From positions 33,406,434-33,470,433 of the forward strand of contig JAFMSR010000005.1 in the NCBI GenBank assembly GCA_022818135.1: 64,000 bases of DNA, written 5' to 3'. The stretch comes from Saxidomus purpurata. Its lineage: Eukaryota > Mollusca > Bivalvia > Venerida > Veneridae. The position numbers were made by a program, and so were the translations under genes. Each line of letters opens with the position of its first letter. The first letter of the stretch is position 1. Under the pieces are notes generated by a model. It did no database searches, had not been told where the DNA came from, and saw only the letters and a list, made by a program, of their open reading frames with translations. This document shows positions 15,501-24,764 of the stretch, one piece after another.

Positions 15501-18500
15501 CTTAAATGGAATGGCAGTCCTAATTCTACAGTTAGTACTAATCCTCAATGTTAATTGTTAAACAGTGTGTGCAGGTTGGTGGATAGGGTTTGCTGAAACT
15601 TGATAACTTAACGCTTTACAGTAGAAAAATGTACTCAAATCTGTTCTATCCTAATTTTCAATGGTGTTTTTAAAGGCTGAATACATTCTTTTTAACTCAT
15701 TTTAATCCAAAATTTCATTCTAACAACCGCAACTTTTACTATATAAATGTAAAGGACAGGAATATATACATTAATTTATGATAAAATAAGAATGCAGCCA
15801 CGTTTTCCACGCGCAGCTTGTGCATTAAATGATCCACGCATCCAATCGCATTCCGCGCTTGTAAGTTACAATGAAATGTTTCTGCGTGTTGAACATAGTT
15901 CGGAAGTATTGCTGGTTGTATGTTAATCAACAATAACATACAGGGACCCATTTATTATTTCTTAGTGTTTGAAATTATTTTATGTCCAATCTCAGTGCAG
16001 TATTCGCTGTACTTTAACTTCGTAAATCAGTAATTGTAGACCGAGTCAGTAAAAATGGAAACAATGCTGATTTACAAAAAATAATTTCAAACACTACGGT
16101 AAGTAGGTTAATATTTATTTTGATACATTTACTACAATGAATTGGTTGCATGACATGCACTGCCCCTGACAAATTTATTTTCGTAAATGCATCAAAATGA
16201 AAACCAACTTGTATTTAATTTAACAATAGTAATATCGGAAAAGGTCAGATATATCTAAATAATTAAAAAGGGTTTATGAAATTTTCTGTAACATTTAAAA
16301 ATGAGTATTTGTTTCTGCTAATAGAATTGACTGACTGAACATCGAACACTGCAGATCATGATCAGACTACTTGGGCGAGCAAGCTGATCATGATCTACAC
16401 TAGTAAAGAAATTAATCGTTTTCTGTCTTAAGCGTAAAAAATAAAACAGTTAACTAAAGTTTTATATACCGGTATATATTTATATTCACACACATTATTT
16501 CAAAGTTTTGTTGATTATTGTATGACCACATCAAGACACTTGGAATTTCCAGTTATTAAAATGCATGAAAGATCACAGTTTATGATGTGTCACTGTCACA
16601 TTGTCCTTAGCTAACTGTACTTCCTTAATTGCAATTTATATAATTTTGAATGTTTTAACGATTACTTAATTATGTAATAAATTGAAATGAAGGGAAAAAA
16701 ACTACTGAGTACTGGGTTTTCTTGTATACTTTTTTCCAAGATAGTAAAGTTGTACAATTACATTTGATAATTTATTCATACTTTTAAGGCGGCATAACAA
16801 ATATCTGAACAGTAGTGTGGGAGAGGAAGATGTAGATGTTGCCGCAGAGAGAAAGAGGGTTCTGAGGGGAGCTGGCAAAAATGATCTCCTGCGACTGGAA
16901 AATCTTACCAAGGTCAGAATTGTTTTAACCCTGCATCTGCTGAATTTCTAAAATGGACTTACCCATTTTTCAATTTGATCATTCCATAAATTGTTCATAG
17001 GGGTGCTCACAGATAAAAAATACTGATTTAATAGCAGACTGATGTTCAGGCTGGTCATGGTCTGTACTTGCCACAGAGGTAAAATAGTTTACTGGTAGCT
17101 TTAAATAAGACCTTAAAAAGCATTCTGTAGATAGTTTTTATAGTAAAGAAAAGCAAATTCTAACTTGGATATAAGTAAAAAAGAAACAAATGAGAAAAAA
17201 ATTGGTAAGAACTTTGAGAATACTAAAAATATGCGAATGTTACATCAGCTTCAATTTACTAAGAAAACTTACTTGAAGTTTAAAGTTAAAAAAAACCTCA
17301 TTTACCCAATATATGAAAAAAATGCAGTTTCACAAATTTGATCATGGCAATTCAATGTTTGCTTTGACTGTTGCAGGTGTACAAGACAAGAAAGTTGGGT
17401 CACCAACTTGCTGTTGATAAGCTGTGTGTTGGTGTGCCTGAAGGGGAGGTAATTATAGATTTGAATATTTTTAAAGGGGAGGTAACAATACATTTAAGGA
17501 TTCTAGTATCTCTGAATCTTTCAGATCAGTTAACAGCTGTGGATCATAATTATGCTTTAAGATAAAATTTACTGAATGTTTTACATTTCTAGAATTACAA
17601 CATAACAAGATATAATATATTCAGCTTTAACAATTTACACCCACATTAGAGTTACTCCCCTTTTGCATTGAAAGGCTTGTACATGAAATTTGCGCAGTTC
17701 ATTAGTGAACTTGGAATGTTTAATAAAAAGAGTAGTTCAAAATTTGTACTGTACAGAAGAAAGTAATTATAAAGAAATAAATTTCATATTTGTTTATTTC
17801 AGTGTTTTGGTTTACTGGGTGTGAATGGTGCTGGAAAGACGACCACCTTTAAGATGCTGACAGGAGATTTACGGCCCACAGCAGGAGATGCTCATCTCAA
17901 TAGATACAGGTATGATGATACTAAATATTTGCTTGCATTAAAGCATCAAGTTAGGAGTGTGTAGAGAACGCAAAATTCACATGTTTTAACTGATAGGTTT
18001 AATGTTAAAAAATGGGTGATAGACCTTTGCAACCAATATGCACCAGATCATATTAATAAAGTATTTATTGACAGCAAAATTTAATGATTCTGGTTTTGTT
18101 ACTAGCGCAGATCATGATCAACTTTGACACCCAGGCAGTCTGATCAGAATCTGTAGTATTTGCTTATCTGTTACTGAAAACTCTTGTACAGCTGCGGTTT
18201 ACTCAGAATTTTAAAGTCCCATGATCACTTTGAATTTACAGGTGTACAGAATAATAATCTTACTGGTAGAATAATAGAACTGTCTTGTATATATTCCTTT
18301 CTTTAGTTTGCATTTATGTTGCTTTTTCTTAAAATGTTGCTGGAAAGTGTTTCTTATGTTTTTGCAATATCATTGAAAAATTTTAGGAGCTCTATAACAT
18401 GTACATGTTCTTTCAATTTGAAAAGTGCAATGTACATGTACTGCTAAGAGTTTTTGTACAAATAATGGACATTATTCTTGGTAATATAAGTATTGCATGT

Positions 18501-21500
18501 TTACATTCCTAAGTGATTGTAAGTCAAGAGCTCTTAATGAGGGGAAGTTTACTGAAGATGTTAAGGAATCACCAACAGTACACTAACTTGACTTTATTTT
18601 TGAGTAATTCACCTCATAATTTTAGTATAGACACTTTGTGTTCTTCCTATTGAGCTCAGAAAGGATATAAGTTTTGAAAAAATTGTTATAGAACAGTATG
18701 GTTAACTTGAAAGTGAATGTAATTTGTTACATTTTGAATTATTTCAGTATATCTAAAGATATGTTGAAGGTTCAACAGAACATCGGTTATTGTCCCCAGT
18801 TTGACGCATTGTTTGATGAGCTAACTGCAAGAGAACATATACAGTTATACAGTCGGCTTAGAGGTGTGCCACCATCGGAAGAAACACAGGTAAGTAAAAT
18901 ATTGAAAGAAAGACATAAAATCTAGAGAATTGAAAAGTACTTCATATGATCTTTTTATTGCATCAACGTGCAATATTGTTAGAAATTTCCATAGTCAAGT
19001 TGATTGGATACAGTGATTAAAATGGGAATGAAAGGGGAACCAGCCCCAAGGAAGGAAACGGGGAAAAAAGTATAGTAATGCTCAGTTATGCTAAGTTCGA
19101 GGAGATTTATGAACCCTGTATGTCCATTGTTAGCCATAAGCTTTTTCGTACCAAGACAGGTTTTTGAAAACTTGGGCTTATACCAGTCCTGTGTACTGTT
19201 AACAAAAAGCTGGTTTCCTATCTACACAGCAGGAATTCATCTGTATCATGTGGGCCTATCACTAAGACAAAGCAAAGAGTGAGATGAACACTGATAGGGC
19301 ATGACACAGTGTTGCTTAACAAATGTAGTTAAAAAATCAATTTCTTTTTGTTACAAATCTGGGTCAGCTGTTTTGGGGAGACTGATATACCCCTGGCTGA
19401 GAAGTAATCATGCATGTATTACAGATTGTTGAGTGGGCATTGAAGAAATTGTGCTTATCACAATACCAGAACAAACCTGCAGGAACATACAGCGGGGGAA
19501 ATAAAAGGAAACTATCCACTGCTATAGCTTTAATAGGACATCCACCACTAATCTTTATGGTAAGTTGACGTGCCGGCTTAAGATGCAGACAGTTTAATCT
19601 ACTGGTAATACAGTATAATCCAGACACAGCAAAGTTATTGTCAGATGTCAGGTTTGAGAGATTACCAAGATTCAGTTAAATCTTACTTGTTTCCTCAAAT
19701 GTTGAATTTTTTATCACCAATTTTTTGTTAGCTAAGCTGTATGGCTGTCACGTTCTTTCTTTTTATTTCTACAAAACTGAAAACACTTTTTTGAAGGTCA
19801 CTACTTTATCACTGTCAGGTGTCATAGATTGCAAATAGAATTCCATATTTGAAATCATTTTTGTATTACCTATGACATTTTTTTTCTGTTGTTTAAAATC
19901 ACCAGTGATTCACTTTATTAACCCCTACTTCCTTTACAGGATGAGCCTACCACTGGTATGGACCCTCATTCTCGACGTTTCCTATGGGATCTGATCCTTA
20001 ATCTCATCAAAGATGGCCGCTCAGTGGTCCTGACCTCTCATAGGTAAAAATTGTGGTGTGACAATTTGTGAAAGTTCCTTATTGTACTATAGCAATTTCA
20101 GTGCAAATGAACTGAAACCAAAAATTTATTTTTGTACTGGTGAAAGAGAATAGATACATGATATAAAGACACAGATTTCCTGTCAAAATATATTTGAAGG
20201 TTGAAAGCAAAAAGGTGCTGAATAGACAGAAAGTACCTCACACATTTTTGCTTTACTCCCCTGATTTGCAGTCAATAAATTTCATTCTCTTCTATCATGC
20301 AGTCTGAATAAATGACTGAAAATTTGCTTGTTTAACTTATTGTTGATTTTGTTTTTGAAAGTAAAATGACGAAGGATGCTGACTCAGAATTGAATACACT
20401 TGATTGTTATTTTCCAGTATGGAGGAATGTGAAGCATTGTGTACCAGACTAGCCATCATGGTGAATGGAAAATTCAAGTGTCTTGGTAGTATACAACATC
20501 TGAAAAATAAATACGGCGATGGATACACGCTCAGTTTACGTCTCAAAGGTACAGTCATGTACATTTAAATCTTGAGACACAGGCACATACCTTTAACACC
20601 TTGTATATGTGTTGCTATTAGCCAAGCTAAATTTTTTACATTTATTTAATCCGTAGATTATAAAATCAATTTTTGTAGGAATATGTTTTGAATTCGCTGA
20701 CAGACAATCACTGCGACTATATTGAAAATAGAGGCCAGCAAATATTCCAACACATAGTATGGTTATTCAGTTGAAAATACAGTAAGACTTTGTTAACTTG
20801 TGCCCGTGCAACTTCGAGATATCAAGGTTTTCCTGTATATGTCCTACAGAAAATTACTGACTGAATTGCCAACATTATAAATCATGATCAGACTGCATGT
20901 TCAGTTCAAACCTAACGCTAGAAAATACTATATACAGTAACAATGATGTAAATTTAGATCAGTTTTATGAAACCTGACAGACCATGTAGTCTAACCATGA
21001 TCTACACTGTTTTTTGTGCAAGCTAGCAAATACTCTTCTGCAATTTTGATGTATATTTAGATTGTCAGCCTGATAGACCATGTAGTCTAACCATGGTCTA
21101 CACTGTTTTCTGTTAAGTCATATTCTAAGGTTACTATTATTTCAGGACCAGATTTTGAGAGAGCTCAGCGACAAGCCCAGAGATTTATACAACACAATTT
21201 TCCAGAAGCTGTGATTAAAGAATGCCATTATAACTTTCTACAGTTTGAAATGAAATGTCAAGATCTTGCTCTGTCTTACGTGTTTTCCAAACTTGAAGAG
21301 GCGCAGAAAGATCTAAATATAGAAGATTATTCAGTTAGTCAGAACACGTTGGATAATGTATGTATAATTTATGGTAGTTGTTTCTATTAGCTTACCTGGC
21401 ACAAAGTGCCAGAGTGAGCTATTAGGATCACTCACCGTCTGGGGTTTGTGGTACGTCGTCCGTCGGTCCATCCACCATTTCCTTCAAAGGACATCTTCTC

Positions 21501-23045
21501 TAAAACCACTGGCCCAATGTTGATGAGATTTTACAGGGATGTTCCTTGCATGAAGCTTTATCAAAGTTGTTCAAAGAATTCCATTCCATGCAGAACTCTG
21601 GTTACTATGTCAACAAAAAGGAAAAACTTCAACAATCTTCATCTCTGAAACTACAAGGCCTAGAGCTTAGATATTTAGCATGTGGCATTGTCTAGTGGAC
21701 CTCTACAAAGATTGTTCAAATTATGACCCCCGGGTCAAAATTAAACCCGCCTAGGGGTCACTTGGTTTTACATAGGCTTATATAGGAAAAACTTTTAAAA
21801 TCTTCTCTGAAACCACAAGGCCTATGGATTAGATATTTGGCATGTAGAAATGCCTAGTAGACCTCTACCAAGATTGCTCAAATCATAACCCCCTGGTCAA
21901 AATTAATTAGATATTTAGCATGTGGAATTGTCTAGTGGACCTCTACAAAGATTGTTCAAATTATGACGCCCGGGTCAAAATTAAACCCGCCCAGGGTCAC
22001 TTGGTTTTACATAGGCTTATATAGGAAAAACTTTAAAAATCTTCTCTGAAACCGCAAGGCCTAGGGATTAGATATTTGGCATGTAGAAATGCCTAGTAGA
22101 CCTCTACCAAGATTGCTCAAATCATGACCCCCCCTGGTCAAAATTAACCCTCCTTGGGAGTGGGGGAGGTCACTTGATTTCATATAGGCTTTTATAGGGA
22201 AAACTTTAAAAAACCACAAGGCTGGCAGGCAGAGAATAGATATTTGGAATGTTACTTAGCATTGTGTTGTGGACCTCTACAAATTATTTTAGAATCATGA
22301 CCCCTTGTATTATAGCCAAGGTAGTCAGAAGAGCGATATAGGGCTATCATGGCCCTCTTGTTTAGAATCTGACTTTTTAATATAGATCTATCAAATGTCC
22401 AAGTTTTATAACTTTAAGCGGATTGTTTTATATACATCTCACAAAATTTGTTTTATGTAATCTTTAAAAGGACCCTCCTCCATGGTTGAGTGGTTAAGTT
22501 TAATGATTTTTAATCATTAAACTGTTCACTGATTAGAGGTCATGAGTTGAAGCCCATTACCAAATTGACTCTTTATCAAAAGTAAGCAGTTTATGACGAT
22601 GATGGAGATCTAGTTCTGGTCCTTCCAAGGATAGATTATGGCAGTAAGCATTTGCCATCTGATTTTAAATATGCAGATGAGCTTTTGAACCAACTGTAAA
22701 CATTGGGGGAAGTGAATCTTAGATTTCTTGTGTATAATCACATAATCTGTTTTCCTATGGCTGAATGTTAATGAGAATGGCTGTTTTCAGGTATTTATAA
22801 ATTTTGTGAAGCAACAAGTAGAAATTGTCGAAGAAAGTGGAATTGAAGATCCAGGAGATTCAAACAATCATCTATCGAGAACTCGCGCAGTGTCTTCTGC
22901 TTCATCTTCTACAATGAGCTCAGGAGACAACAATGATGAAGAGCTCATAAGGGAGGTAAATCTGTCAGATTCTCAACTTGAAATAGAAGATGATGTCCCT
23001 TTGTTGAGTTTTGGTGGACCAGGGGTAAGTGTTCTATTTGTGTAG
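316..23045 (+). CDS. ABCA2: ABCA2-like full-size ABC transporter, 3' 25 exons (partial gene)
   Basis: Twenty-five exons with AG/GT borders join in one frame of about 1,406 codons; the gene enters the window inside NBD1. Seen: NBD1 Q-loop (CPQHNVLFD), signature [10 protein letters not shown], Walker B ([12 protein letters not shown]) and H-loop; an acidic linker; TMD2, with its first helix in exon 6, a glycosylatable cysteine-containing loop in exons 6-11 and five to six further helices in exons 12-16; NBD2 Walker [38 protein letters not shown]; and a C-terminal VFINFV matching the VFVNFA motif of ABCA proteins. Human ABCA2 is about 2,435 residues, so roughly 1,000 N-terminal residues are missing here. 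Known for the family: ATP-driven lipid transport or flipping; ABCA2 acts in late endosomes and lysosomes in sterol and sphingolipid handling. ABCA2 rather than ABCA1/4/7 is chosen from loop and linker wording ([23 protein letters not shown]). The C-terminus is uncertain: TAG at 23043 or a donor at 23025. Confidence 0.93.
529..1593 (+). other. intron 1 with inserted TIR element
   Basis: GTAAGT...CAG intron. Most of its length is the repeat element at 688-1453; the remainder is unremarkable AT-rich sequence. Confidence 0.85.
688..1453. mobile_element. non-autonomous TIR element with four tandem 146-bp units
   Basis: Perfect 11-bp terminal inverted repeats TACCCCCAAAA (691-701) and TTTTGGGGGTA (1440-1450), each flanked by TTA as a possible target duplication. 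The body holds four tandem copies of a unit starting TTGTCCGGAGCAT at 798, 944, 1090 and 1236, exactly 146 bp apart. No coding capacity. Related units recur at 32.6, 50.6, 51.6 and 52.7 kb. Confidence 0.8.
1594..1961 (+). CDS. ABCA2: ABCA2-like exon 2 (NBD1 signature, Walker B, H-loop)
   Basis: Contains [36 protein letters not shown] and [17 protein letters not shown]. All catalytic NBD1 motifs in this exon are intact. Ends with one base of a GAT codon completed in the next exon. Confidence 0.95.
2361..2560 (+). CDS. ABCA2: ABCA2-like exon 3 (post-NBD1 regulatory region)
   Basis: Encodes a segment ending NFERLFQ, including ELHYILP, which parallels the region after NBD1 in ABCA2. Acceptor TTTACCAG, donor GTATAA; phase 1 in, phase 0 out. 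Confidence 0.9.
3145..3256 (+). CDS. ABCA2: ABCA2-like exon 4 (LEEVFLEV)
   Basis: Encodes [17 protein letters not shown], the conserved end of the first nucleotide-binding half in ABCA transporters. Phase 0 in, phase 1 out. Confidence 0.9.
3478..3650 (+). mobile_element. tRNA-derived SINE-like repeat
   Basis: TTTAGCTGAGTGGGTAAGG resembles a pol III A box; ATGGGTTCGGGCCC, about 45 bp downstream, resembles a B box. The following body (GGAGAAAGTTGTTACC...) and layout match other tRNA-like repeats at 11.3, 22.5, 23.3 and 32.2 kb. It is not a functional tRNA: the arms do not fold properly. Confidence 0.55.
3821..4096 (+). CDS. ABCA2: ABCA2-like exon 5 (acidic linker)
   Basis: About 92 codons rich in E, N, P, S and T, without domain structure; it corresponds to the variable cytosolic linker before TMD2. 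In frame with both neighbours (phase 1 in and out), so it could be skipped without a frameshift. Confidence 0.8.
4480..4848 (+). CDS. ABCA2: ABCA2-like exon 6 (start of TMD2 and second extracellular loop)
   Basis: Basic juxtamembrane stretch, then a hydrophobic helix ([16 protein letters not shown]), then [17 protein letters not shown] with an N-glycosylation sequon. This wording is the strongest ABCA2-specific signal. Confidence 0.95.
5255..5488 (+). CDS. ABCA2: ABCA2-like exon 7 (second extracellular loop)
   Basis: Begins [10 protein letters not shown] and carries sequons NSS and NLS. Phase 1 in and out. Confidence 0.92.
5831..6041 (+). CDS. ABCA2: ABCA2-like exon 8 (cysteine motif of extracellular loop)
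   Basis: Contains [13 protein letters not shown], parallel to the CTCS...FSC cysteines of ABCA2, then [12 protein letters not shown] and TTDEYRLHR. Donor GTTAGT. Confidence 0.92.
6042..7662 (+). other. intron 8, holds antisense LINE remnant
   Basis: AT-rich 1.6 kb intron. About 570 bp of it is a decayed minus-strand reverse transcriptase (separate entry); the rest shows only A/T-rich low complexity around 6480-6520. Confidence 0.85.
6735..7315 (-). pseudogene. LINE (non-LTR) reverse transcriptase remnant, internally deleted
   Basis: On the minus strand the translation reads [13 protein letters not shown], then FEFGYFPER, then HKKGSKNN and [20 protein letters not shown], the N-terminal reverse-transcriptase motifs of LINE ORF2. 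It then jumps to [14 protein letters not shown] and [17 protein letters not shown], the C-terminal CCHC zinc knuckle. The central catalytic part (YxDD) is absent, and stops interrupt the frame in several places (for example before LSVLYSLFN and after FVIKC). It is a dead fragment lying antisense in an ABCA2 intron. Confidence 0.85.
7663..7768 (+). CDS. ABCA2: ABCA2-like exon 9
   Basis: Begins YGAFSFGTQ and ends HVAVRGSAL, within the second extracellular loop. First base completes the Arg codon split by intron 8. Confidence 0.9.
8187..8298 (+). CDS. ABCA2: ABCA2-like exon 10
   Basis: Encodes [20 protein letters not shown] and ANLPKSKG, a highly conserved stretch of the loop just before the second helix of TMD2. 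Confidence 0.94.
8560..8660 (+). mobile_element. partial tRNA-like SINE fragment
   Basis: GGTTGCTGACTCG...GTTATGGGTTTGAGTTTC resembles the A and B boxes of the SINE at 3.5 kb but is shorter and more diverged. Confidence 0.35.
8752..8812 (+). CDS. ABCA2: ABCA2-like exon 11 (61-bp exon)
   Basis: Encodes [14 protein letters not shown] and LNMDY, conserved in ABCA2 and containing a sequon. Phase 1 in, phase 2 out; donor GTAAGT. Confidence 0.92.
9313..9336 (-). other. G-quadruplex-like motif
   Basis: Four C-tracts (5, 6, 6 and 3) separated by 1-2 bases on the + strand, giving four G-tracts on the minus strand, inside intron 11. It satisfies the usual quadruplex consensus. Confidence 0.6.
9456..9630 (+). 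CDS. ABCA2: ABCA2-like exon 12 (TMD2 helix)
   Basis: Hydrophobic stretch with [14 protein letters not shown], followed by [20 protein letters not shown] and YVWDM. These are near-invariant ABCA motifs. Confidence 0.96.
10080..10195 (+). CDS. ABCA2: ABCA2-like exon 13 (TMD2 helices)
   Basis: Begins [17 protein letters not shown] and ends [12 protein letters not shown]: two membrane segments separated by a short polar turn. Confidence 0.94.
10569..10716 (+). CDS. ABCA2: ABCA2-like exon 14 (TMD2 helices)
   Basis: [14 protein letters not shown], then [18 protein letters not shown], a membrane helix. Completes the glycine codon split after LFFLYG. Confidence 0.95.
11035..11158 (+). CDS. ABCA2: ABCA2-like exon 15
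   Basis: Encodes [17 protein letters not shown], a hallmark ABCA sequence at the end of TMD2. Phase 0 in, phase 1 out. Confidence 0.95.
11327..11500 (+). mobile_element. tRNA-derived SINE
   Basis: TTGGTGAAGTGGTAGTGGG (A box-like) and CACAGGGTTGATCCCAGCC (B box-like), about 35 bp apart, then a body ending near GAGTATAAATTAATAAAG. The same tail wording (TAGTATAAAC) ends the SINE at 23.3 kb. Confidence 0.6.
11771..11903 (+). CDS. ABCA2: ABCA2-like exon 16 (last TMD2 helix)
   Basis: [18 protein letters not shown], then a hydrophobic helix [13 protein letters not shown] and a basic cytosolic end. Phase 1 in, phase 2 out. Confidence 0.94.
11925..12312. mobile_element. foldback repeat interrupted by a TTAAAGTCCCAGG-type MITE
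   Basis: The outer ends are loosely inverted (CAAACCTGTCTTAAGCAGCC and GGTCGCTTAAGACAAGTGG). The inner element, 12018-12205, has inverted ends AAAGTTCCAGGAGCAC and GTGCTCCTGGGACTTT. Further copies of the inner family appear at 18.2, 28.5 and 56.6 kb. Confidence 0.6.
12711..13485. repeat. two copies of hairpin-led tandem repeat, 145-bp units
   Basis: Each copy starts with a hairpin, AACCAGGTTTTCA and TGAAAATCCTGGTT (12711-12741 and 13205-13235), then a G-rich GGCGGATGG run. Units starting TGTCCGCTCTGTAACTC follow at 12803, 12948, 13292 and 13437, spaced 145 bp within each copy. The second copy is truncated. Confidence 0.8.
14236..14425. mobile_element. hairpin MITE, GTGCAGATCATGAT family
   Basis: Perfect 15-bp inverted repeat AGTGCAGATCATGAT (14327-14341) and its complement (14366-14380) around a 24-bp loop. 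Flanked by AAAATGAACTTGTCC on the left and GTCACTTGCC on the right, wording that recurs with other copies. Confidence 0.7.
15268..15455. mobile_element. hairpin MITE, GTGCAGATCATGAT family
   Basis: AGTGCAGATTAAGATCAGAC and TGGTCATGATCTGCACT around a short loop, with the family's left side (AACCCTGCCCCTGC) and right side (TGCCGCAAAGCC). Confidence 0.65.
15963..16096. mobile_element. foldback element with 19-bp inverted ends
   Basis: TAGTGTTTGAAATTATTTT at 15963-15981 is the exact reverse complement of 16078-16096. A related but diverged right half occurs at 24.95-25.02 kb, followed in both places by AAGTAGGTTAAT. Confidence 0.7.
16327..16415. mobile_element. hairpin MITE, short copy
   Basis: CACTGCAGATCATGATCAG and CTGATCATGATCTACACT face each other around about 20 bp; same family as 14.2 and 15.3 kb. 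Confidence 0.6.
16789..16912 (+). CDS. ABCA2: ABCA2-like exon 17 (linker to NBD2)
   Basis: Encodes [16 protein letters not shown] and LENLTK, the entry to NBD2. Acceptor CTTTTAAG. Confidence 0.92.
16925..17095. mobile_element. hairpin MITE copy, diverged
   Basis: Starts ACCCTGCATCTGCTGAATTT with AAAATGGACTTACCC, and ends with CTGGTCATGGTCTGTACTTG. Same family as the copy at 14.2 kb. Confidence 0.5.
17377..17448 (+). CDS. ABCA2: ABCA2-like exon 18 (72-bp exon)
   Basis: Encodes 24 residues from [16 protein letters not shown] to VPEGE, directly before Walker A. Phase 0 on both sides. Confidence 0.93.
17803..17909 (+). CDS. ABCA2: ABCA2-like exon 19 (NBD2 Walker A)
   Basis: [20 protein letters not shown] is a canonical P-loop. 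Ends two bases into a serine codon. Confidence 0.97.
18205..18480. repeat. diverged copy of TTAAAGTCCC repeat
   Basis: TTTTAAAGTCCCATGATCAC starts a stretch including TTTTTGCAATATCATTGAA, which is also present in the copy at 28.51-28.86 kb. The right end is not clear. Confidence 0.4.
18748..18889 (+). CDS. ABCA2: ABCA2-like exon 20 (NBD2 Q-loop)
   Basis: [20 protein letters not shown]: the Q-loop and following helix, near-identical to ABCA2 family wording. Confidence 0.97.
19425..19559 (+). CDS. ABCA2: ABCA2-like exon 21 (NBD2 signature)
   Basis: [18 protein letters not shown] is the ABCA-type second signature; ends PPLIFM, the hydrophobic part of Walker B. Confidence 0.97.
19940..20043 (+). 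CDS. ABCA2: ABCA2-like exon 22 (Walker B, D-loop)
   Basis: Begins DEPTTGMDP and ends VVLTSH, the H-loop histidine. Splits the following serine codon. Confidence 0.97.
20418..20548 (+). CDS. ABCA2: ABCA2-like exon 23
   Basis: [18 protein letters not shown] and [10 protein letters not shown], then [10 protein letters not shown]: the end of NBD2. Confidence 0.96.
21146..21357 (+). CDS. ABCA2: ABCA2-like exon 24 (C-terminal regulatory domain)
   Basis: Encodes [24 protein letters not shown] and [13 protein letters not shown]. The last motif directly precedes the VFVNFA element in ABCA transporters. Confidence 0.94.
21389..22363. mobile_element. AGCTCACCTGGCAC repeat, copy in ABCA2 intron
   Basis: Left hairpin (AGCTTACCTGGCAC, GTGCCAGAGTGAGCT), then a CCACCATTTCCTTCAA segment, then roughly 190-bp subrepeats (GGCCTAGAGCTTAGATATTT, then CCTCTAC-AAGATTGTTCAAA), and a right end AGGGCTATCATGGCCCTCTTG. 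No ORF. The family recurs at 32.8, 34.1, 36.4, 43.1, 44.0, 49.2, 50.9 and 51.9 kb. Confidence 0.8.
22467..22700 (+). mobile_element. tRNA-derived SINE
   Basis: CATGGTTGAGTGGTTAAG (A box-like) and GGTCATGAGTTGAAGCCC (B box-like), followed by a body with GATGGAGATCTAGTTCTGG. Confidence 0.55.
22791..23045 (+). CDS. ABCA2: ABCA2-like last confirmed exon (VFINFV motif, acidic tail)
   Basis: Begins [11 protein letters not shown], the ABCA C-terminal VFVNFA motif, then a Ser-rich and acidic tail ending [12 protein letters not shown]. After that the frame runs six more codons to TAG (23043-23045). However, a consensus donor GTAAGT sits at 23025, so the exon may end at 23024 in phase 0. An AATAAA at 23860 would suit the read-through form. 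Confidence 0.88.
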   Translation, partial: VFINFVKQQVEIVEESGIEDPGDSNNHLSRTRAVSSASSSTMSSGDNNDEELIREVNLSDSQLEIEDDVPLLSFGGPGVSVLFV

Positions 23046-23337
23046 AAGTGTTCAGCATGCATGTGGAAAAAACATATATATACATGTATATGATGTGGAA
23101 TGGTGTGGATTTCTTGGTTCTTACAATCAGAATGTAGCTCTAGTTAATAGTTGTGAGGTATTCACATTTTGTTTTAACCCTGTAAATAACAGAGCAGTGG
23201 CCAGACTTGTATTGTTTAGCTGTAGGTATGTTAAGTCTACATTTTGAAATACATGTAATATAGACAATGAGAAAGCTGTAGACCTAAAATTTGTAAAATG
23301 CAGCTTTTTCTGCACGAAGTGTTACATTAAGCTGCAT

Positions 23338-23530
23338 TGTATTAGAGGAGCGGTGGTGAAGAGGTCACCACTCATTCCGAAAGGTTGAGGGTTTGAGCCC
23401 CACTGGTTTCTCAACTGTTCCTGATATGACGCCAGTAGTGAATTTTCCAGGAAGTGGACTCATTAGTGACTCCATAAGCTACAAGCTTTCTTCACAATCT
23501 AGCTGAAATAAATTAGTATAAACTAAGTTG
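23338..23530 (+). mobile_element. tRNA-derived SINE
   Basis: GGTGGTGAAGAGGTCACC (A box region) and GAGGGTTTGAGCCCCACTGG (B box region). 3' end TGAAATAAATTAGTATAAAC resembles the SINE at 11.3 kb. Confidence 0.6.
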
Positions 23531-24764
23531 CATGCATGCAATGCCATTGTATTATTTCGGCAATTATTGATACATCTGTTTAAGACATGGCCAGTTCTAA
23601 ACACTGTTAAAAAAGCACTAATATTTGGCACTGCAGATTTAAATTGCTATATAGGTATTCGTTTGGTAACTTATCACTACATTTTTGGATTTGTTAAAAA
23701 AGAAAAACTTGCATGAACATGTGTACATATGAAACAAATACTGATATCTTTATGCATTTTAGCTTCCACAACTCAGGATGGCCACTGTTCTAACTACTGG
23801 TAGTGCACAAGATTTAACCTTATATTTCTTTACTTGTAGACTACCCTAGATGTAAAACAAATAAATCTCCTTACAAAAAATGAGGCCTGTATTCCTCAAT
23901 GTTTGAAGAAAGAAATCCAGCTTCAAAGTTGAAATGCTTTTGGTGTGATATATTTTCCTATAATGTACAAGAAATTAAAGAAATTCTTATGAAATATTCT
24001 AGAAATAATGAAATACCTGTACTATGCCCTTCTGTATTGATTTGCAGAGTTTGAGGCGTTGATTTAACAGTTACATTAATTAGAGAATTTAGGTCTCGTG
24101 TAGGGACCACACATATATAGACCTTGATGGATAACGGCCTCCCATACTTAAGAGTAAAATATATGCTGCATGCTGTGCGTCCGTAGGTCAAATTTGTCTC
24201 TAATAACATCACATCTCCATTTGCTAATTAAAAATTTGTAAATAAGTTTGTCTGTATACAAATTGTGAAATTTTCATAATATAGAAATCACCCACTTTAC
24301 AGTGCTTGGTGATAATATATACATGTATGTTAGAAACTGGAGGGTTTAATTTGGTCAAAAGTAAGACAGAGCAGATCTGGTTGTAAGGTGCTTGACTAGT
24401 AATCTTAACATCACAGGGCACAGCTAGTCAGCTATCATGTCTTGTTCTCTTTTGGATGACACTTCAAAGTTTGTTCTGATAGTTTGATGCTTAAAATAAC
24501 ACGCACATAAAAGAACAAAGGGTATTTCTAGAAGTAGGATATGTCTGTATCTTGCACACACACCCCCCCTCCCCCCACCTTAGTCTTCCCCATAACCTTA
24601 AATTATTTACATTATCCGGGGACATTGGTCATGCTTTGCCTTAAACTTGAAAAGAGGATGCAAAGAGGCTAAGTATTATGCATGCATGTTAAATATGCTC
24701 ATGCAGTTTATCTATTTGCCTGCTGCTAGTTATTTGCATGAAAGCACAATATGTACTTTCTTCC

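Larger units (their letters stand above)
11904..16788 (+). other. intron 16, 4.9 kb, repeat-rich
   Basis: Largest intron of the gene in this window. Contains a foldback repeat with a nested MITE (11.93-12.31 kb), hairpin-led tandem repeats (12.7-13.5 kb), hairpin MITE copies (14.2, 15.3 and 16.3 kb) and a foldback element (15.96-16.10 kb). Confidence 0.85.

Noticed and set aside
24557..24580. C-rich tract as a quadruplex motif
   Set aside because: Only two long C-tracts; does not meet the four-tract pattern.
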